NCBI GenBank assembly: GCA_019677205.1
Contig: JAAMXY010000047.1
Span: forward strand, 1-64,000
Direction: 5' to 3'
Origin: Pinguiococcus pyrenoidosus
Taxonomy: Eukaryota; Sar; Pinguiophyceae; Pinguiochrysidales; Pinguiochrysidaceae
DNA length: 64,000 nucleotides
Positions 43,842 through 57,400 of the stretch are shown here, piece by piece. Numbering within the stretch: the stretch's first letter is position 1; every line of letters begins with the position of its first letter. The notes beneath the pieces are model-generated. The model saw only the letters and a list, made by a program, of their open reading frames with translations. It was not told the origin of the DNA and searched no databases. The position numbers and the translations under genes were made by a program.

Positions 43842-45481
43842 GCAAGAGGCGCTTCACCCCGGAGGCCACCTCGGCACAGTCGGTTCCGGTTGCCGAATTG
43901 GCCGCTTCGCAGGCGCCGCGGGACGATGTCGGCTGCCGCGAAGGTGTCGCGGTGCCAGCGCACGCCATGCACACCCCACCTCAGCGAAGAGGCGGACGGC
44001 GGAGGCGCCTAAGGACGTCCAGTGCAGAGTGCGAGATCCGGGGGAAACGGCGGAGGAGAGTTTCTCCCGCGGGAAATTCGGCTTTCAAGTTATACACTCC
44101 TGTGGAACCGCCTGGAAGGTGCGTATCCGGTGGGTCGGCGAGCTTCACCTTGCCTAACCAAAGATCAGCTAGCTCTCGGGAACGCGGCCAGGTCGATGAC
44201 TGGCCCGTTTGCGTTCTGGCAATGCGTGGGCCAATGAGCGCGCGACGGGAGGTGGAATGTGCTCGGCAGCTTCAAACCCGAGGGCGCCACCCCCGCGTAG
44301 TGGCCCCTTGCGTGCGTAAGCATACCCGCTGCAGTTCCATGGCTTGCGTTGGACAGCGGGATAGAAAGTCCAGGAGGCATGTCGCCTCTGCCAATCGGCG
44401 GCGGGACCGCAATTTTCACCACGTCATGTACAGCTCGGACCTTCTTCGGCCGTCGCAAGAATTCCCGGAAGCAAACCAGAAAACTGGAAACCCAAGAACG
44501 TTGGGAGTACGTTCGAACGGCACCAATAGCAAGCAGAGACGCACGCCATCTGCACGCTGCACACCGCACACACTGCTTGCTTGCGCCTCGCGCCGGAGGC
44601 CTCCGGCAGCTTCGGCCCCAGCCCTTCAAGACGCCAAAACAAGAAACCGCGCTCTGGCCGAAGTCACAGCAAGAGTCCCAACACGGAGCCCCCGCGGCAG
44701 CATCCTATCGCTGTGGTGACGACAGCCGCGTCAGGATTCAGGATCACCCAGGCTTAGGCAGCAAGCTATGGGCGGCAGCAACTGAAGCAACAACAGCACC
44801 GAATGGCGCCAGGATCACAGCACCGAACGGCGCCAGGCTACGGAAAGTGGAAAGTCCGTCTTGTACTGGCTGCGATTGGTCGATCTTGGTATTCGTATTC
44901 GTTCTCGTTTTCGTTTTCGTTTTCGTATTCGTATTCGTTTTCGTATTCGTTTTCGTATTCGTATTCGTATTCGTATTCGTATTCGTATTCGTATTCGTAT
45001 TCGTATTCGTATTCGTATTCGTATTCAAATTTAAATTCCTATTCAAATTCGTATTCGTGTTCTTGTATTCATATTCTTCGAATCACCGTTATGGGACACC
45101 CAATGAATGTCCGCCGATCCGCTGAGCAAAACGGTCAACACAGCGGTGACCAAGGTGGTCAGCTGATCTGTGAAGCTTCGGGGATTTCCAAAGCCGGTTT
45201 GGCGTCCCCTGATTGGTTGTGGCGTGATCACGCTAAAGCACATGGAATCAAGTCCGGACTAGTAACGGACCCGTCCGTTTCACGTCCCGTTGCTCAAAAT
45301 GTTCTTAAAAGCGGACTCTCCTTTTCCCTCTGTTTCCCGTGTCTCTCTTTGCCACTACACCAGTTGCGCCTTCCTTGTTGGCAGCAGCGCTCATCGTAGT
45401 CGATTGTTGGATTTTGGGGGAAGTGTTGGCAGCCTTGCGACTTCGGACCAAGGGCTGGCCTCCAGTGCGGCTGCGGAGGCA
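43842..45481. other. divergent intergenic region with hexamer satellite
   Basis: About 1.6 kb. Overlapping frames have no domain; the Tyr/Ser/Phe/Val- or Asn/Thr-rich ones are only the satellite read in different frames. The promoter of the dynein gene is presumably in its right part, and further 5' dynein exons cannot be excluded. Confidence 0.55.
44889..45078. repeat. hexanucleotide satellite (GTATTC)n with GTTTTC variants
   Basis: Tandem 6-mers GTATTC and GTTTTC (GAATAC / GAAAAC on the other strand) run for about 140 bp, then decay into AAATTC and GTGTTC variants. Some 25 units are easily counted. Confidence 0.95.
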
Positions 45482-48400
45482 ATGACGACCCTGCGGAGAA
45501 TGCCCTCCAGCTCTGGGCCGGGCGTTGCCGCCATCAAGTCTCCGCGATGCAGCTGGATGCTCAAGTTCGTAGCGTCCGCCTGGGAAGACGTCGCACCCGC
45601 TGACGACGTGCAGAAGCAGGTTTGGATCCCATCCCGCGCGACGGACGCCGCAACGATCCATCGTTGCTGACGGTTTGAGTGCTTTGCTTTGCCTTGCTTT
45701 GCTTTGCTTTGCTTTGCTTCGCTTCGTTTTGCAGGTGCAGGACGACCCGGGCAATGAAGCCGCCATCGGCGACTTCTTCTTCAGGAAGGATCGGCGGGTC
45801 CTACTCTTCCGCCTGCAGCCAGGGGGGCAGATCTCGGTCAGCTGCGGCGACGTTGAGGGCACCCGAGGATCCTCCACGGACGCGGAGGGCTCCCGGCTCT
45901 GCTACTTCATCAAGATGCGCGCGGGAGAAGACCTCTGGGGAGACCTCGGCAACAACCATGACAATGCGCTCGCGTGCGGCTGTGTGCGAGGCGACACCCT
46001 GTCGGCGATGCGCGGCATCATGGATGATACCTTCCTTCCGTTCTGCAGTGAGATGGCCGAGCAGGCCAGCGGCATCCACCAGGCAAGCCGGGAGCAGGTC
46101 TTCGCCCTGCGGAACGGGGCGGAACGCTTCGCCGCGCAGCTTGAGGAGGCGTCGAACACGCTGGAGCAAGGGATCCATCTGGCGCTGCCAAGCGCCACCT
46201 TGATGGAATCGATTGACCTCGCTGCGCGCGAGGATGGGTCAATGCGCCTGGCGCATGCTGCGCGCAATGCAAGCATCGTGGGAAAGTGCCACGAGCTTGT
46301 CGAGGGGTGGCTAGAGGCCATTGCGAACTTCCTCGACGAAGGCGAGCGCTCTCGCGGAGGCCCACTGAGCACGTACAACGACCCGATGGGCGAGATCGCG
46401 TACTGGCGCAACCGCTCTCGGGCGCTCACGTCAGTGATTGATCAGCTCAAGGACAAGCCCTACAGCACCATTGTCGCTCTCCTCAATCACGCCCAGAGCG
46501 CATCGGCAGGAGGCGCGAACGGGTCCCCGGAGAGTCTCTCGGCGTCCACCGAGATTGGCGAGTGGTCCTGGAGGACGGTGCTGCTCCTGCGCAAGTGGAA
46601 GCACTTGGACGCCCGCATTACAGATGCAGCGCACATGGCCAAGGACAGCGTCAAGTACCTCAACACCATGGAGCCGTACATCGCCCCGCTCTACAAGAAT
46701 ACCGGACTGGACGACATCATCGAAGTGCTCTCGCCCCTCATGAACTCGGTAGGAAGCCCCCGCAGCATTGCATCATGCCAGGCCTTTCTTCTGGTGCTTC
46801 GCCTCCACCCTCCATAACCGCGTGAAAACGATCCGCAGGTGAAGATCGTTCGGACGATCGCCAAGTACTACAACTCTTCTGAGAAGATGAACGCGCTGCT
46901 GTCCCACGTCACGGGCCGCCTCATCGTCGCTTTGCAGGAGTACATTCTCGGTGGCCGCTACGCGGGTGATCTCTGGGAGGACTCTCCGACCGAGATCATC
47001 CACCGCGTCCAGATGTGCATCCGCGTGAAGGAGACGTACATGGGGTGCTACCGTCAGATGAACGAGAAGCTCAAGAGCCTCCCCCGCGGCGACTGCTCCT
47101 GCGTGGATGAGCACGTCGTCTTCCAACGCCTCGATCTCTTCAACAGGCGGCTGTCGAAGTTGGCCGAGCTGTTCCTGACGATCAGCCAGTTCTCGGTGCT
47201 GGAGAAGAGCAAGATCGAGGGCATCGAAGGCATCCTGAAGGACTTCAAGAGCCTGGTCTTCAACTTCAAGATGAAGCAGAAGGACCTCCTCGATTTCCGC
47301 AAGAACAAGTTTGATCGCGATCTCGTCGAGTTCAACGTGCGCATCAACGAGCTCGAAGACAACATGCTGAGCTTCATCGACAAGAGCTTCGAGAGCGTCT
47401 CCGCCAAGGGCATCAAGGCCTCCTTGGCCCTCCTGGATCGCTTCCGCGCCGTCTTCACGCGCGAGAACCTCGGCATCAAGCTTGACGAAGTGTACCAGAG
47501 CATCTACAGCGCGTACGGCGGGGAGCTCGAGCGCACCCTGGAGCTGTACGAGCAGCAGAAGGAGAACCCACCGATCCCACGGCACATTCCCATCGTGGCT
47601 GGCAACATCATGTGGGCCCGGCTACTCCTGGACCGGATCGAGGCACCGATGCTGATCTTCGAGAAGGACTTTCAGGTCCTCAACAGCAAGGACAAGAAGG
47701 TCGTGAAGCTCTACAACCGAATCGTGCGCACCCTGGTCGCCTTCGAGTACCTTTGGATCGAGGCGTGGTCCAAGTCCATCGATGCGGCGAGGGCGCCCCT
47801 GCACGCCACTCTCCTCGTGAGAAATCCCAAGGACGACCAGATGTACGTCAACCTGGACAAGGAGATCTTCACCCTGATCCGCGAGGCAAAGACCCTTGAG
47901 CGCATGGACATTGACATTCCGGAGCCCGCGAAAATCCTTCTGCTGCAGGAGGAGAAGTACAAGGAGTACTACGGCGAGCTGCAGGCCATCGTCGATTCCT
48001 ACGAGGAGATCGTCGAGGAGGTCATCCCCGTCACTGCGATGCTGCTTCAGCCGCATTTCGTCGACATTGAGCAGAAGATCCGCCCGGGCATGGTCACTCT
48101 GTGCTGGACGTCCATGAACATCCGGTCCTACATCCAGCACGTGAGTGAGTCCCTCGCGGCCCTCAAGCAGCTCGTGGTCTCCATCAACGACGTGGTGGAG
48201 AATCGCATTGAGCTGCACCTGAGGGCGATGAGTCGGTGCTCGTTTGCGAACTTCTCCGGTGACTCGGCTCAGTTCGACGGCGAGAACCTCGCTCGGCAGA
48301 TCGAGGACCACGTCTCGAGCAACGTGATCCCCGACTTTCAGAGCCGAGTGATCGAGGTCCACAAGGCCGTGCAGGACCTGGTCGACATGGTGCGCGCTCG

Positions 48401-51400
48401 GGATCTGCACCAGAGCATCGAGCCGCTCAGCGAAGAGGCCATCGCGAACTTCCTCGACCACTACCAGTACTTCTTGCGTCAGGTCATCCTGCACGCGACG
48501 ATGCGCGCCCTCAACAACGTCAAGGAGTGCCTCTTCTGCTACAATCATCCTCTCTTCTCCGCGTCCGTGGAGATTCAGCGGGGAAAGCTCGTGCTGCATC
48601 CGGACCTCCCTGAGATCCAGCAGTGCGTCAACGGCGCCGTGAAGGCGATCCTGAGCGTCTCCGATTCCATCGAGGACTACGGGCACTTCGAGGACGAAAT
48701 GGACGACGAGTCGGAAGAACGCCAGCCCACCGTCTTTGACTACGTCTCCAGAGATCTCGACGTGGTGCGTCTTGTGCTTCTCCTGTCAGGGAGCGTCAAG
48801 GCAGCAAAGGCGGACACCGAGGCGCACCTGGCCAGCTTCGACTTCGAGTCTCTCTGGACGGCTGACAAGGACGCGGAATACGCGGCATTCGAAGAGAGCA
48901 AGCCCAGGTGCGTCTGAATGCCGCATTTTCACCCTGCAGAGGGCAACCAGAAGAGAATACCACTAACCTGCGAACTTGCGATCACCCCCACAGCCTTGAT
49001 GACTTCCAAATGACGCTGCAGCGGTTCACAGACACGGAGAATAGCGTGCAGACGATCCCGGACGAGTTCCACATCTTGTTCCTCAAGATCGACATGAGGC
49101 GCCTCAAGCAGACGACCTCCGAAGCGTGCATCTCTTGGAAGGCGATGTACGCGACCAACCTCCACTCAAGCGTGCGCCGCGAGATGGAAGATCTGCTGGA
49201 GTACGTGCGAGTCAGCAAGGCGCGCCTCGAGAAGGATGTGCACGATCTTGACTCGCTGCGGTTGATCATGGAGCTTCTCAAGGAGCTCCGCGAGCGCGAG
49301 AGCTCGACGCTGACCGCCATTGACCGCATCATGGCGACGTACATCATCCTGGAGAGCCATCTCGCCAGCGGCTTCATGACCAAGGAAGAGATGGACTGCA
49401 AGTACATGCTGCGCAGCACGTGGAAGAAGCTGCTGGAGAAGTCCAGCGAGCGCATGTACGCGCTGTCCTTGGAGCAGAGCAACTACAAGCGCGAGCTCAT
49501 GCGTGACGTGCGGCAGTTCAAGACGGAAATCGTCGGCTTCCGGGAGGAGTTCCTGTCCAACGGCCCACTGGTCCAAGGGATCGAGCCGGGCGAAGGTCTG
49601 CAGCGACTGCGCCGCTTCAACGACGAGTTCTCCATCAAGGACCGGAAGCGCGGCCTTTTCACGAGCGGCGAGGAGCTCTTCAACTTGCCGCAGACGCCCT
49701 TCACGGAGCTGGACGACACCAAGAAGGATCTGGACGTCGGACAGGTGCTCTTCGGCCTCATCACGGAAGTGGAAGAGACCTTCAAGGGCTGGAAGGAGAT
49801 GCCCTGGACGGAGGTCCTGCCCAGCATCGACAGCATGACCAACACCATGGAGGCCTTCGCCGTCCGAGTGAGGAAGATCCCGAAGCGAGTCCGGTCCTAC
49901 CAGAGCCTCATCGACCTCCGCAATCACGTGGAGGAGATCCTGACCGTGATGCCCCTCCTCCAGGAGCTCGGGAAGGAAAGCATCCGTGATCGGCACTGGG
50001 AGAAGGTACTGGAGACCTGCAAGTCGGAAGCGCTGAGCTCGGCCGACATCGTCGAGAAGGGCTTCACGCTGAGCCAGCTGCTGGACATGGAGCTCTACAA
50101 GTACAAGGACGACATCGAGGAGATCACCGACGCCGCCGACAAAGAGCTGAAGATCCAGATGAACTTGGAAGAGACCGCGGCGAAGTGGGAAAGCGCCGAG
50201 TTCGTCTTCATCCCGTGGAAGAATCGGGACAATGTCTTCGTGCTCAAGGCGTACGGCATCGTTCAGGAGGAGCTCGAGGAGGCGCAGATGACCCTCCAAA
50301 GCCTGCTCACGCTGCGCAACGTGGGACCGTTCCGGGAAGACTGCCAAAGCCTGCTGAACGACCTCTTCGAGACGAGCGAGACGCTCGACTTGCTCATCAA
50401 GGTGCAGAATATGTGGGCGTCCCTGGAGTCGGTCTTCACCGGCGGCGACATCGCGAAGCAGCTTCCGATGGAAGCCAAGCGCTTCGTGCGCATCAACAAG
50501 GACTACCAGAAGAACATGGAGCGCGCGTACAACACCAAGCTGGTGGTGCCCGTTTGCCGCAACAACACGCTGCAGGCGTCGCTCCCGGCAATGTTCCCGG
50601 AGCTCGAGAAGTGCCAGAAGTCCCTGGACAGCTACCTGGAGCAGAAGCGCTCGAAGTTCCCGCGCTTCTACTTCGTGAGTAACGCCAGTCTCCTGCAGAT
50701 TCTGAGTCAGGGCTCGGATCCGGAGAGCATGAACGCGCACTATGCCAAGGTCTTTGACTCCATCGACCACGTGGAGCACCGGCCGTCGAACAAGAACATC
50801 ATCGAGACCATGGTTGGGAAAGGCTACATCGGCGTGCCGTTCAGCAACCCAGTGGAGTGCACGCGCAACATCGAGGATTGGCTCAACGAGATCCTCCGCC
50901 AGATGCGAGTCACCATGAAGGACCACTGCCGTCAGTGCGCCGAGGCGGTCCTCGCGGAGGGAAGTCAGATCCACAAGTCCGAGACCTCGCTTCGCACCTT
51001 CGTCGACGACAGCCTGGCGCAATTCGCGCTGCTTGGGCTGCAGTTCTTGTGGACCAAGGAGACCGAGAGCGCTCTTCGAGCCGTCGGGAGCAACGGATCA
51101 AGCAGAGCAGCCGCCAAGATCATGAAGGAGTGCGGCTCTCTGATGACGCGCATCCTCGGCTGGCTCAGCGGATGGTGCCTCCACGACCTGGGCCCGAAGT
51201 TCAACCGCAAGAAGATCGAGACCCTCATTACCGTGCATCTGCACCAACGCGACGTGACGGACGAGATGCGGCAGCTCGCCAAGGAGGGCAAGATCCGCGG
51301 CGGCGCCGGGGACTTCGAATGGCTGAAGCAAGGCCGCTTCTACTTCGACCCGCACGGCAGGGACGACCTCAACGCCGACGGTTGCTGCCGAATCTCGGTC

Positions 51401-54400
51401 ACCGACGTCGACTTCACCTACCAGTCCGAATTCCTCGCCGTTCGCGAGCGCCTGGTGATCACGCCGCTCACCGACAGGTGCTACATCACCCTGTCGCAGG
51501 CGCTTGGCAACCACTTTGGCGGTGCTCCGGCGGGACCGGCAGGAACTGGCAAGACGGAGACCGTCAAGGACTTCGGAGCAACGCTGGGGATCTGGGTCGT
51601 GGTAAGTGCATCCCATTGTCTTGCGCCCCTGCGTTTTGCCACAACGTGCTAACGAAGCGTTCTCCGCATCCATTCGCTTTCCACTTACCACCACCACCAC
51701 CACCACCTGCACCTCCTGCTTCCGCTCCTCCACCTCCCGCTTCCGCTCCTCCGTCCTCCTCCGACGTCGCAACGAAACTCTAGGTCACAAGTAAGTTCTC
51801 CGAACTTGGGTTCTCCTCTTCGATCTCCGTACCAGAATCTAACTCGTCGCTCGACCCGCAGACTGTACCGACCAGATGCACCACACGGACTGCGCGAAGA
51901 TCTTCACCGGCCTGTCCCAGGCGGGCCTCTGGGGCTGCTTCGACGAGTTCAACCGTATCTTGCTACCCGTCCTGTCCGTGGTGGCGCAGCAGGTGCTCGC
52001 CGTCCAGAACGCCAAGCGCGCGAACAGTAAAACGTTCTGCTTCCCGGGAGACACGAAGGAAGTAGTGCTGAAGCCGTGCTGCGGGTTCTTCATCACGATG
52101 AACCCGGGCTATGCTGGCCGTCAGGAGCTGCCGGAGAACTTGAAAGCTCTCTTCCGCGGCGTTGCCATGATGAAGCCGAACTTCGAGACCATCATTCGCG
52201 TCAAGCTCTGTTCGGTGGGATACAAGGAGTACGAGAAGCTCGCCAAGAAGTTCTTCCAGCTCTACGACACGGCGCAGCAGCAGCTGTCGGCGCAGAAGCA
52301 CTACGACTGGGGTCTCCGCAACATGCTTGCCGTGCTCCGTAGCTCGGGAGCGACCAAGAGAGCGAACGTGAAGAAGTCTGAGGAGCTTCTGATGTATCAA
52401 ACCCTGCGCGACATGAACCTGAGCAAGTTGGTAGCCCAGGACGTGCCCTTGTTCCTCTCGCTCCTATCAGATCTCTTCCCCGCGGTGTCCGGAGCCAAGA
52501 AGGAGACCGAGAAGACCCAAATCGAGGAAAGTCTCGAGAGGTCGGTCGAGCAGTTGAAGCTTGTGCATCACGGCAGCTGGGTGATGAAAGTCAAGCAGCT
52601 CTACGATACGACCCTCGTGCGGCACGGAATCATGCTCGTCGGCCCCGCTGGCACGGGCAAGACGGAGATCATCAAGACGCTGCAGAAATCGCTGCAGGAG
52701 GTCAACAACAAGCAGTACCGCGAGCATCGCCTGAATCCGAAGGCCATGCGCGCCCAAGAGCTGTATGGCGAAGTGGACCGGCTCTCCGGGGAATGGGTCA
52801 CCGGTGTCTTCGCCGCGATCTGGGCGAAAGACAACGATCCCAGCAACGCGCACAACTCGTGGATCGTGATGGACGGCCCCGTTGACGCCATCTGGATCGA
52901 AGATCTCAACACCGTGCTGGACGACAATCGAATGCTGACGCTTGCCAATGGTGATCGTATTCCCATGTCCGACAACGTCAAGCTCATGTTCGAGGTGGAG
53001 ACGCTCGTCAACGCCAGTCCGGCGACGGTCTCGCGCGCGGGAATCATCTACGTCAGCGAAGAGGACCTCGACTGGTTCCCCGTCGCGACCGCGTGGTCGC
53101 GCATCCAGAGAGAAGAGGTCAGCACGTGCTTCGACGAACTGGTTGAGAAGTTCATCGGGCATCCGGATGCGGCGGGTCCCGGTCCATTCTTCACGTTCTT
53201 GAAGCGCAACTGCACGCCAGTCATGCCGCACTGCCGCGTCGGCTCCATCCAGCGCATGCTGACGATCCTGGACTACCTCCTCTGCCGTGAAGTCGATGAG
53301 GTTCCGGCGGGAGAAGCGGGCACGGACATCAGCATCCTGGGCCACATGAAGAGCGGGCACCTCGGCGACAACTTCCCCAGCTTGTTCGAGAAGTACTTCC
53401 TCTACGCCCTGGTCTGGGGCGTGTGCGGCCTGTTCGACAACGAAGGCAACAACGATCGTCGCCGGATCTGCGAGCATCTCGCCGCCATCGACTCGTCGCA
53501 GTTCCCAAGCAATTCGGATGGCCTCACGATCTACGAGTACACCATCGGCAATCGTGGACAGTGGACGCCGATCTGCCCGCCGGCGTGGTCGTACCCGAAG
53601 CCTGCTCGGCCCCTGGAAGCGGGCGAGGAGCACGTGCTTGACTTCTCGAACCTCCTCGTGCCCACCGTGGACTCGACGCGCGCGTCGATCCTCCTGAGGT
53701 GCTGCTGGCGCCAGGGCGCCTCGTCGCTGCTTGTCGGCGGGCCGGGAACCGCGAAGACGAGCACGATCCTGATGTTCCTCAGCGGCCTCGGCAACAACGT
53801 GGTGCAGAAGCAGGTCAACTTCAGCTCCGCCACCACTCCGGCGATCTACCAGGAGGCCATCGAGGCGGATCTCGAGAAGCGTGGCGGCAAGAACTTCGGG
53901 CCTCCGCAGGGCAAGAGGATGGCGGTCTTCCTTGATGACATGTCCATGCCCCTCGTGAACGACTGGGGAGACCAGCCTACCCTGGAGCTCGTTCGGCAGA
54001 CGGTGGAGCAGTCGGGCTTTCCCTTCCTGGAGAAGGATCGGCGAGGGGACTGGAAGTCCTGCGAAGACCTCACGTACATTGCCGGCATGGCGCAGCCTGG
54101 CGGTGGAGTGAACGACATCCCCGCCCGCCTCAAGCGCCACTTCGTCGCCATCAACATGCCAGCGCCTTCCATCACGTCGATCAACAACATCTACGGCCAG
54201 ATGCTCGAAGGGCGATTCACCGAGTCGGCTGCCGCAGACGAGGAGCTTGCGACCACGGTGCAGCAGCTCACGTCCGCGACGTCGCGCCTCTGGAACACCA
54301 TGAAGAAGCGCTTCCTGCCGACGCCGAAGAAGTTCCACTACTCCTTCAACATGCGAGAGCTGTCGCGCGTCTTCCAGGGCATCCTGCTTACGCCCATCTC

Positions 54401-57400
54401 GACCATCACAACGTCTGGAGGCATCCGTGCGTCGGAGAGAGAGACGTCGCTGTCATCGGCCGAGTTCTTGCTTCGCCTGTGGCAGCACGAGTGCACGCGG
54501 GTGTTCAGCGACAAGCTGATCGAGATTGCGGACAAGGAGGCCTTCGAGGTGGTGCTTCGCACTTCCGTCGAGGACTGCTTCGGAGACGTCATCGGCAAGG
54601 AATCCTTGGATCGCGTGACGGAGTCGCCAGCGTTCATGGTCCCGTGCCTCCGCAAGGACGTCATCGACGAAGAAGAAGGCGTCGTGCTGGAAGAGGCACC
54701 CAAGATCTACGAGGACGGCATCAGCCTGGAGACCGTGCGTGAGGCCAGCCTGGACTTCATGGAGAAGCTGAACCAGAGCGTGCCGCAGAAGCAGATGCAC
54801 CTGGTCCTCTTTGACGACGCGCTCAAGCACCTCAATCGCGTGCAGCGCATCATGATCATGCCACGCACCAACGCCCTGCTCGTGGGCGTCGGCGGCTCTG
54901 GCAAGCGCTCCATCGTGCGCCTGGCCGCGTACATGTGCCGCCAGCAGTTCTTCCAGATCACCCTCACCAAGTCGTACAACCTGCAGTCCCTGAAGGACGA
55001 TCTGAAGATCGTGTACGACAGCGCCGGGCACCAGAAGAAGAAGAGCGTCTTCGTCTTCACCGACAACGACGTCAAGAACGAGCTGTTCCTTGAGGTCATC
55101 AACACCGTCCTGACGACTGGCAACGTCCCCAACCTCTTCCAGAAGGATGAGATGATGACCATCACCGCCGACCTGCAGTCGCAGTTTGAGAAGCTCTTCC
55201 CCGGCGTCGCACCGACGGCCGGTGCCCTGAAGCAGTACTTCCTCGACCTCGTGCGCGACAACCTCACCGTCGTGCTTTGCATGAGCCCGCAGAACCCGAA
55301 GTTCCCCGTGCGAGCTCGGCGCTTCCCCGGTCTCTTCGCTTCGCCGACCATCGACTGGTTCCTGCCGTGGCCGGAGCAGGCCCTGGTGGCCGTGAGCAAG
55401 GGGACGCTGAACGACTTCCAGATCCAAGGATCTCCCGACGACAAGGCGAACCTCATGGTGCAGATGGGAAGCACGCACAAGGTCGCGGCGGACGTCTGCG
55501 TAGAGTACGAGCTCAAGCTTCGGCGCTCGTTGTCGCTGACGCCGAAGTCCTTCCTGTCCTTCCTGGAGCTCTACAAGACGTTCTACACCAGCAAGGTGTC
55601 CGAGGTGTCTGAGAAGGAGAGCCGGGTGCTCCTCGGCCTCGGGAAGCTCACGCAGGGCGCCAAGGACGTCGAGGTGATGAAGCAGGAGCTCGCCGTGAAG
55701 AGGGTCGCTCTCGAGAAGACCACGGCCGAAACGAACGAGATGCTCAAGGTCCTCGAGGTGGAAAGCGCCGCCGCCCAGCAGGAGCAAAGCCAAGTCGAAG
55801 ACATTGCGGCCAGGTGTGAGGCTGAAGCGACGAGAATTGGCGCGGAGAAGGCCGAGTGTGAGGCCGACCTTGCCTTGGCGCAGCCGCTCGTCGATGCGGC
55901 CACGGCGGCCATCGACAAGATCACGCCGAGTGCGATCGTCGAGATCAAAACCAACAAGAGGCCGCTGGACATCATCAAGCTCGTGTTCGACGGCGTGCTC
56001 ATCCTCTTCCACAAGCCCCTGAACTCCGTGAAGCGCGCGACGCTGAACGTCAAGAAGCAGGAGCTCGACTTCATCGAGCCCAGCTTCCTGCCCCACGGGC
56101 AGAGCATGCTCGGGGACACCCAGTTCCTGAACAAGGTCATCGAATTCGGCAAGGTCGGTAAGGACCGCATCAACGACGAGACGGTGGAGCTGCTGCTGCC
56201 GTACCTCGAGCTGGAGAACTTCACGCCGGCCGTCGCCAAGAGTGCCTCGCAAGCCGCCGAGGGTCTCTGCGTCTGGGTGCGCGCGATGAAGGACTACTGC
56301 GTGGCCTCGAAGATCGTCAAGCCCAAGCTCGAGGCGCTCAGCGTGGCAGAGGCGACGCTTGCCGCGAAGATGAAGGAATTGGCCGAGGCTCAGTCCCGCT
56401 TGGCGGCCGTGCGCGAGAAGGTGCAGCAACTCCAAGCCAAGTTCGAGAAGAAGATCACGGAGAAGCGTGCGATCGAGGACGAGGCCAACATCATGCAGCG
56501 CAAGAGCACACAGGCGTCCGCGCTCATTGACGCCCTCGGCGACGAGCAAGTGCGGTGGTCCTCCGAGGCGAGCGAGTTCGCGGCCACGAAGCACAAGCTT
56601 ATCGGTGACTGTGCGGTGGCCGCGGCCTTCGTCTCGTACTGCGGTCCCTTCAACCAAGACTTCCGTGTCAACATGATCCGCAAGAAGTTCATCGGCCTCG
56701 CCCGGCAGCAGGGCGTGCCCGTGAGCGCCACGCTGGACGTGATCGACTTCTTGGTCACGGCGGGGACGATCTCGGACTGGAACATGGAAGGCCTGCCAAC
56801 CGACAGCTTGTCCATCCAGAACGGCATCCTCATCACCCGTTCAAGTCGCTTCCCGATGCTCGTGGACCCGCAGGGCCAGGCTCTTTCCTGGATCCGGCGC
56901 CGCGAGGCCAACAGCGTCTGCTCCCTCAACGGCCTCAAGAACGGCATCACGACGCTGACGCACCCGAAGTTCAAGGAGCAGCTCGAGACCTGCTTGGAGG
57001 GCGGCTTCACCCTCATCGTCACGGGCATCGAGAACGAGCTGGATCCCCTGCTGGACCCGCTGCTGGAGGGCGACTTCTTCTACAAGGGCACCCACAAGAA
57101 GATCCGCATGATGGATCGTGAGTACGACGTGGACTCCAAGTTCAAGATGTACTTCTTCACGCGCCTCCCGAATCCCCGCTTCTCCGCCGAGCTTCAGGCG
57201 AAGACGTCGGTCATTGACTTCACGGTCACAAGGAACGGACTCGAAGAGCAGCTCCTGGGACGAGTGATCAGCCACGAGAAAGCGGCCCTGGAAGAGCTGC
57301 TCAAGAGCGTGCTGGAGGAGGTCAACCTCAACACCAAGTCTCTGCAGCAGCTTGACGCCGCCTTGCTGAAGCGACTCACGGACAACTCCGGGAACCTGCT

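Noticed and set aside
44744-45046. Asn-Thr and Tyr-Ser/Phe-Val repeat proteins
   Set aside because: All are the hexamer satellite read in different frames; no conserved flanking coding sequence.
54453-56657. 734-aa minus-strand frame and similar long frames opposite dynein
   Set aside because: Mirror frames of GC-rich dynein codons; the plus strand carries the full conserved motor sequence.
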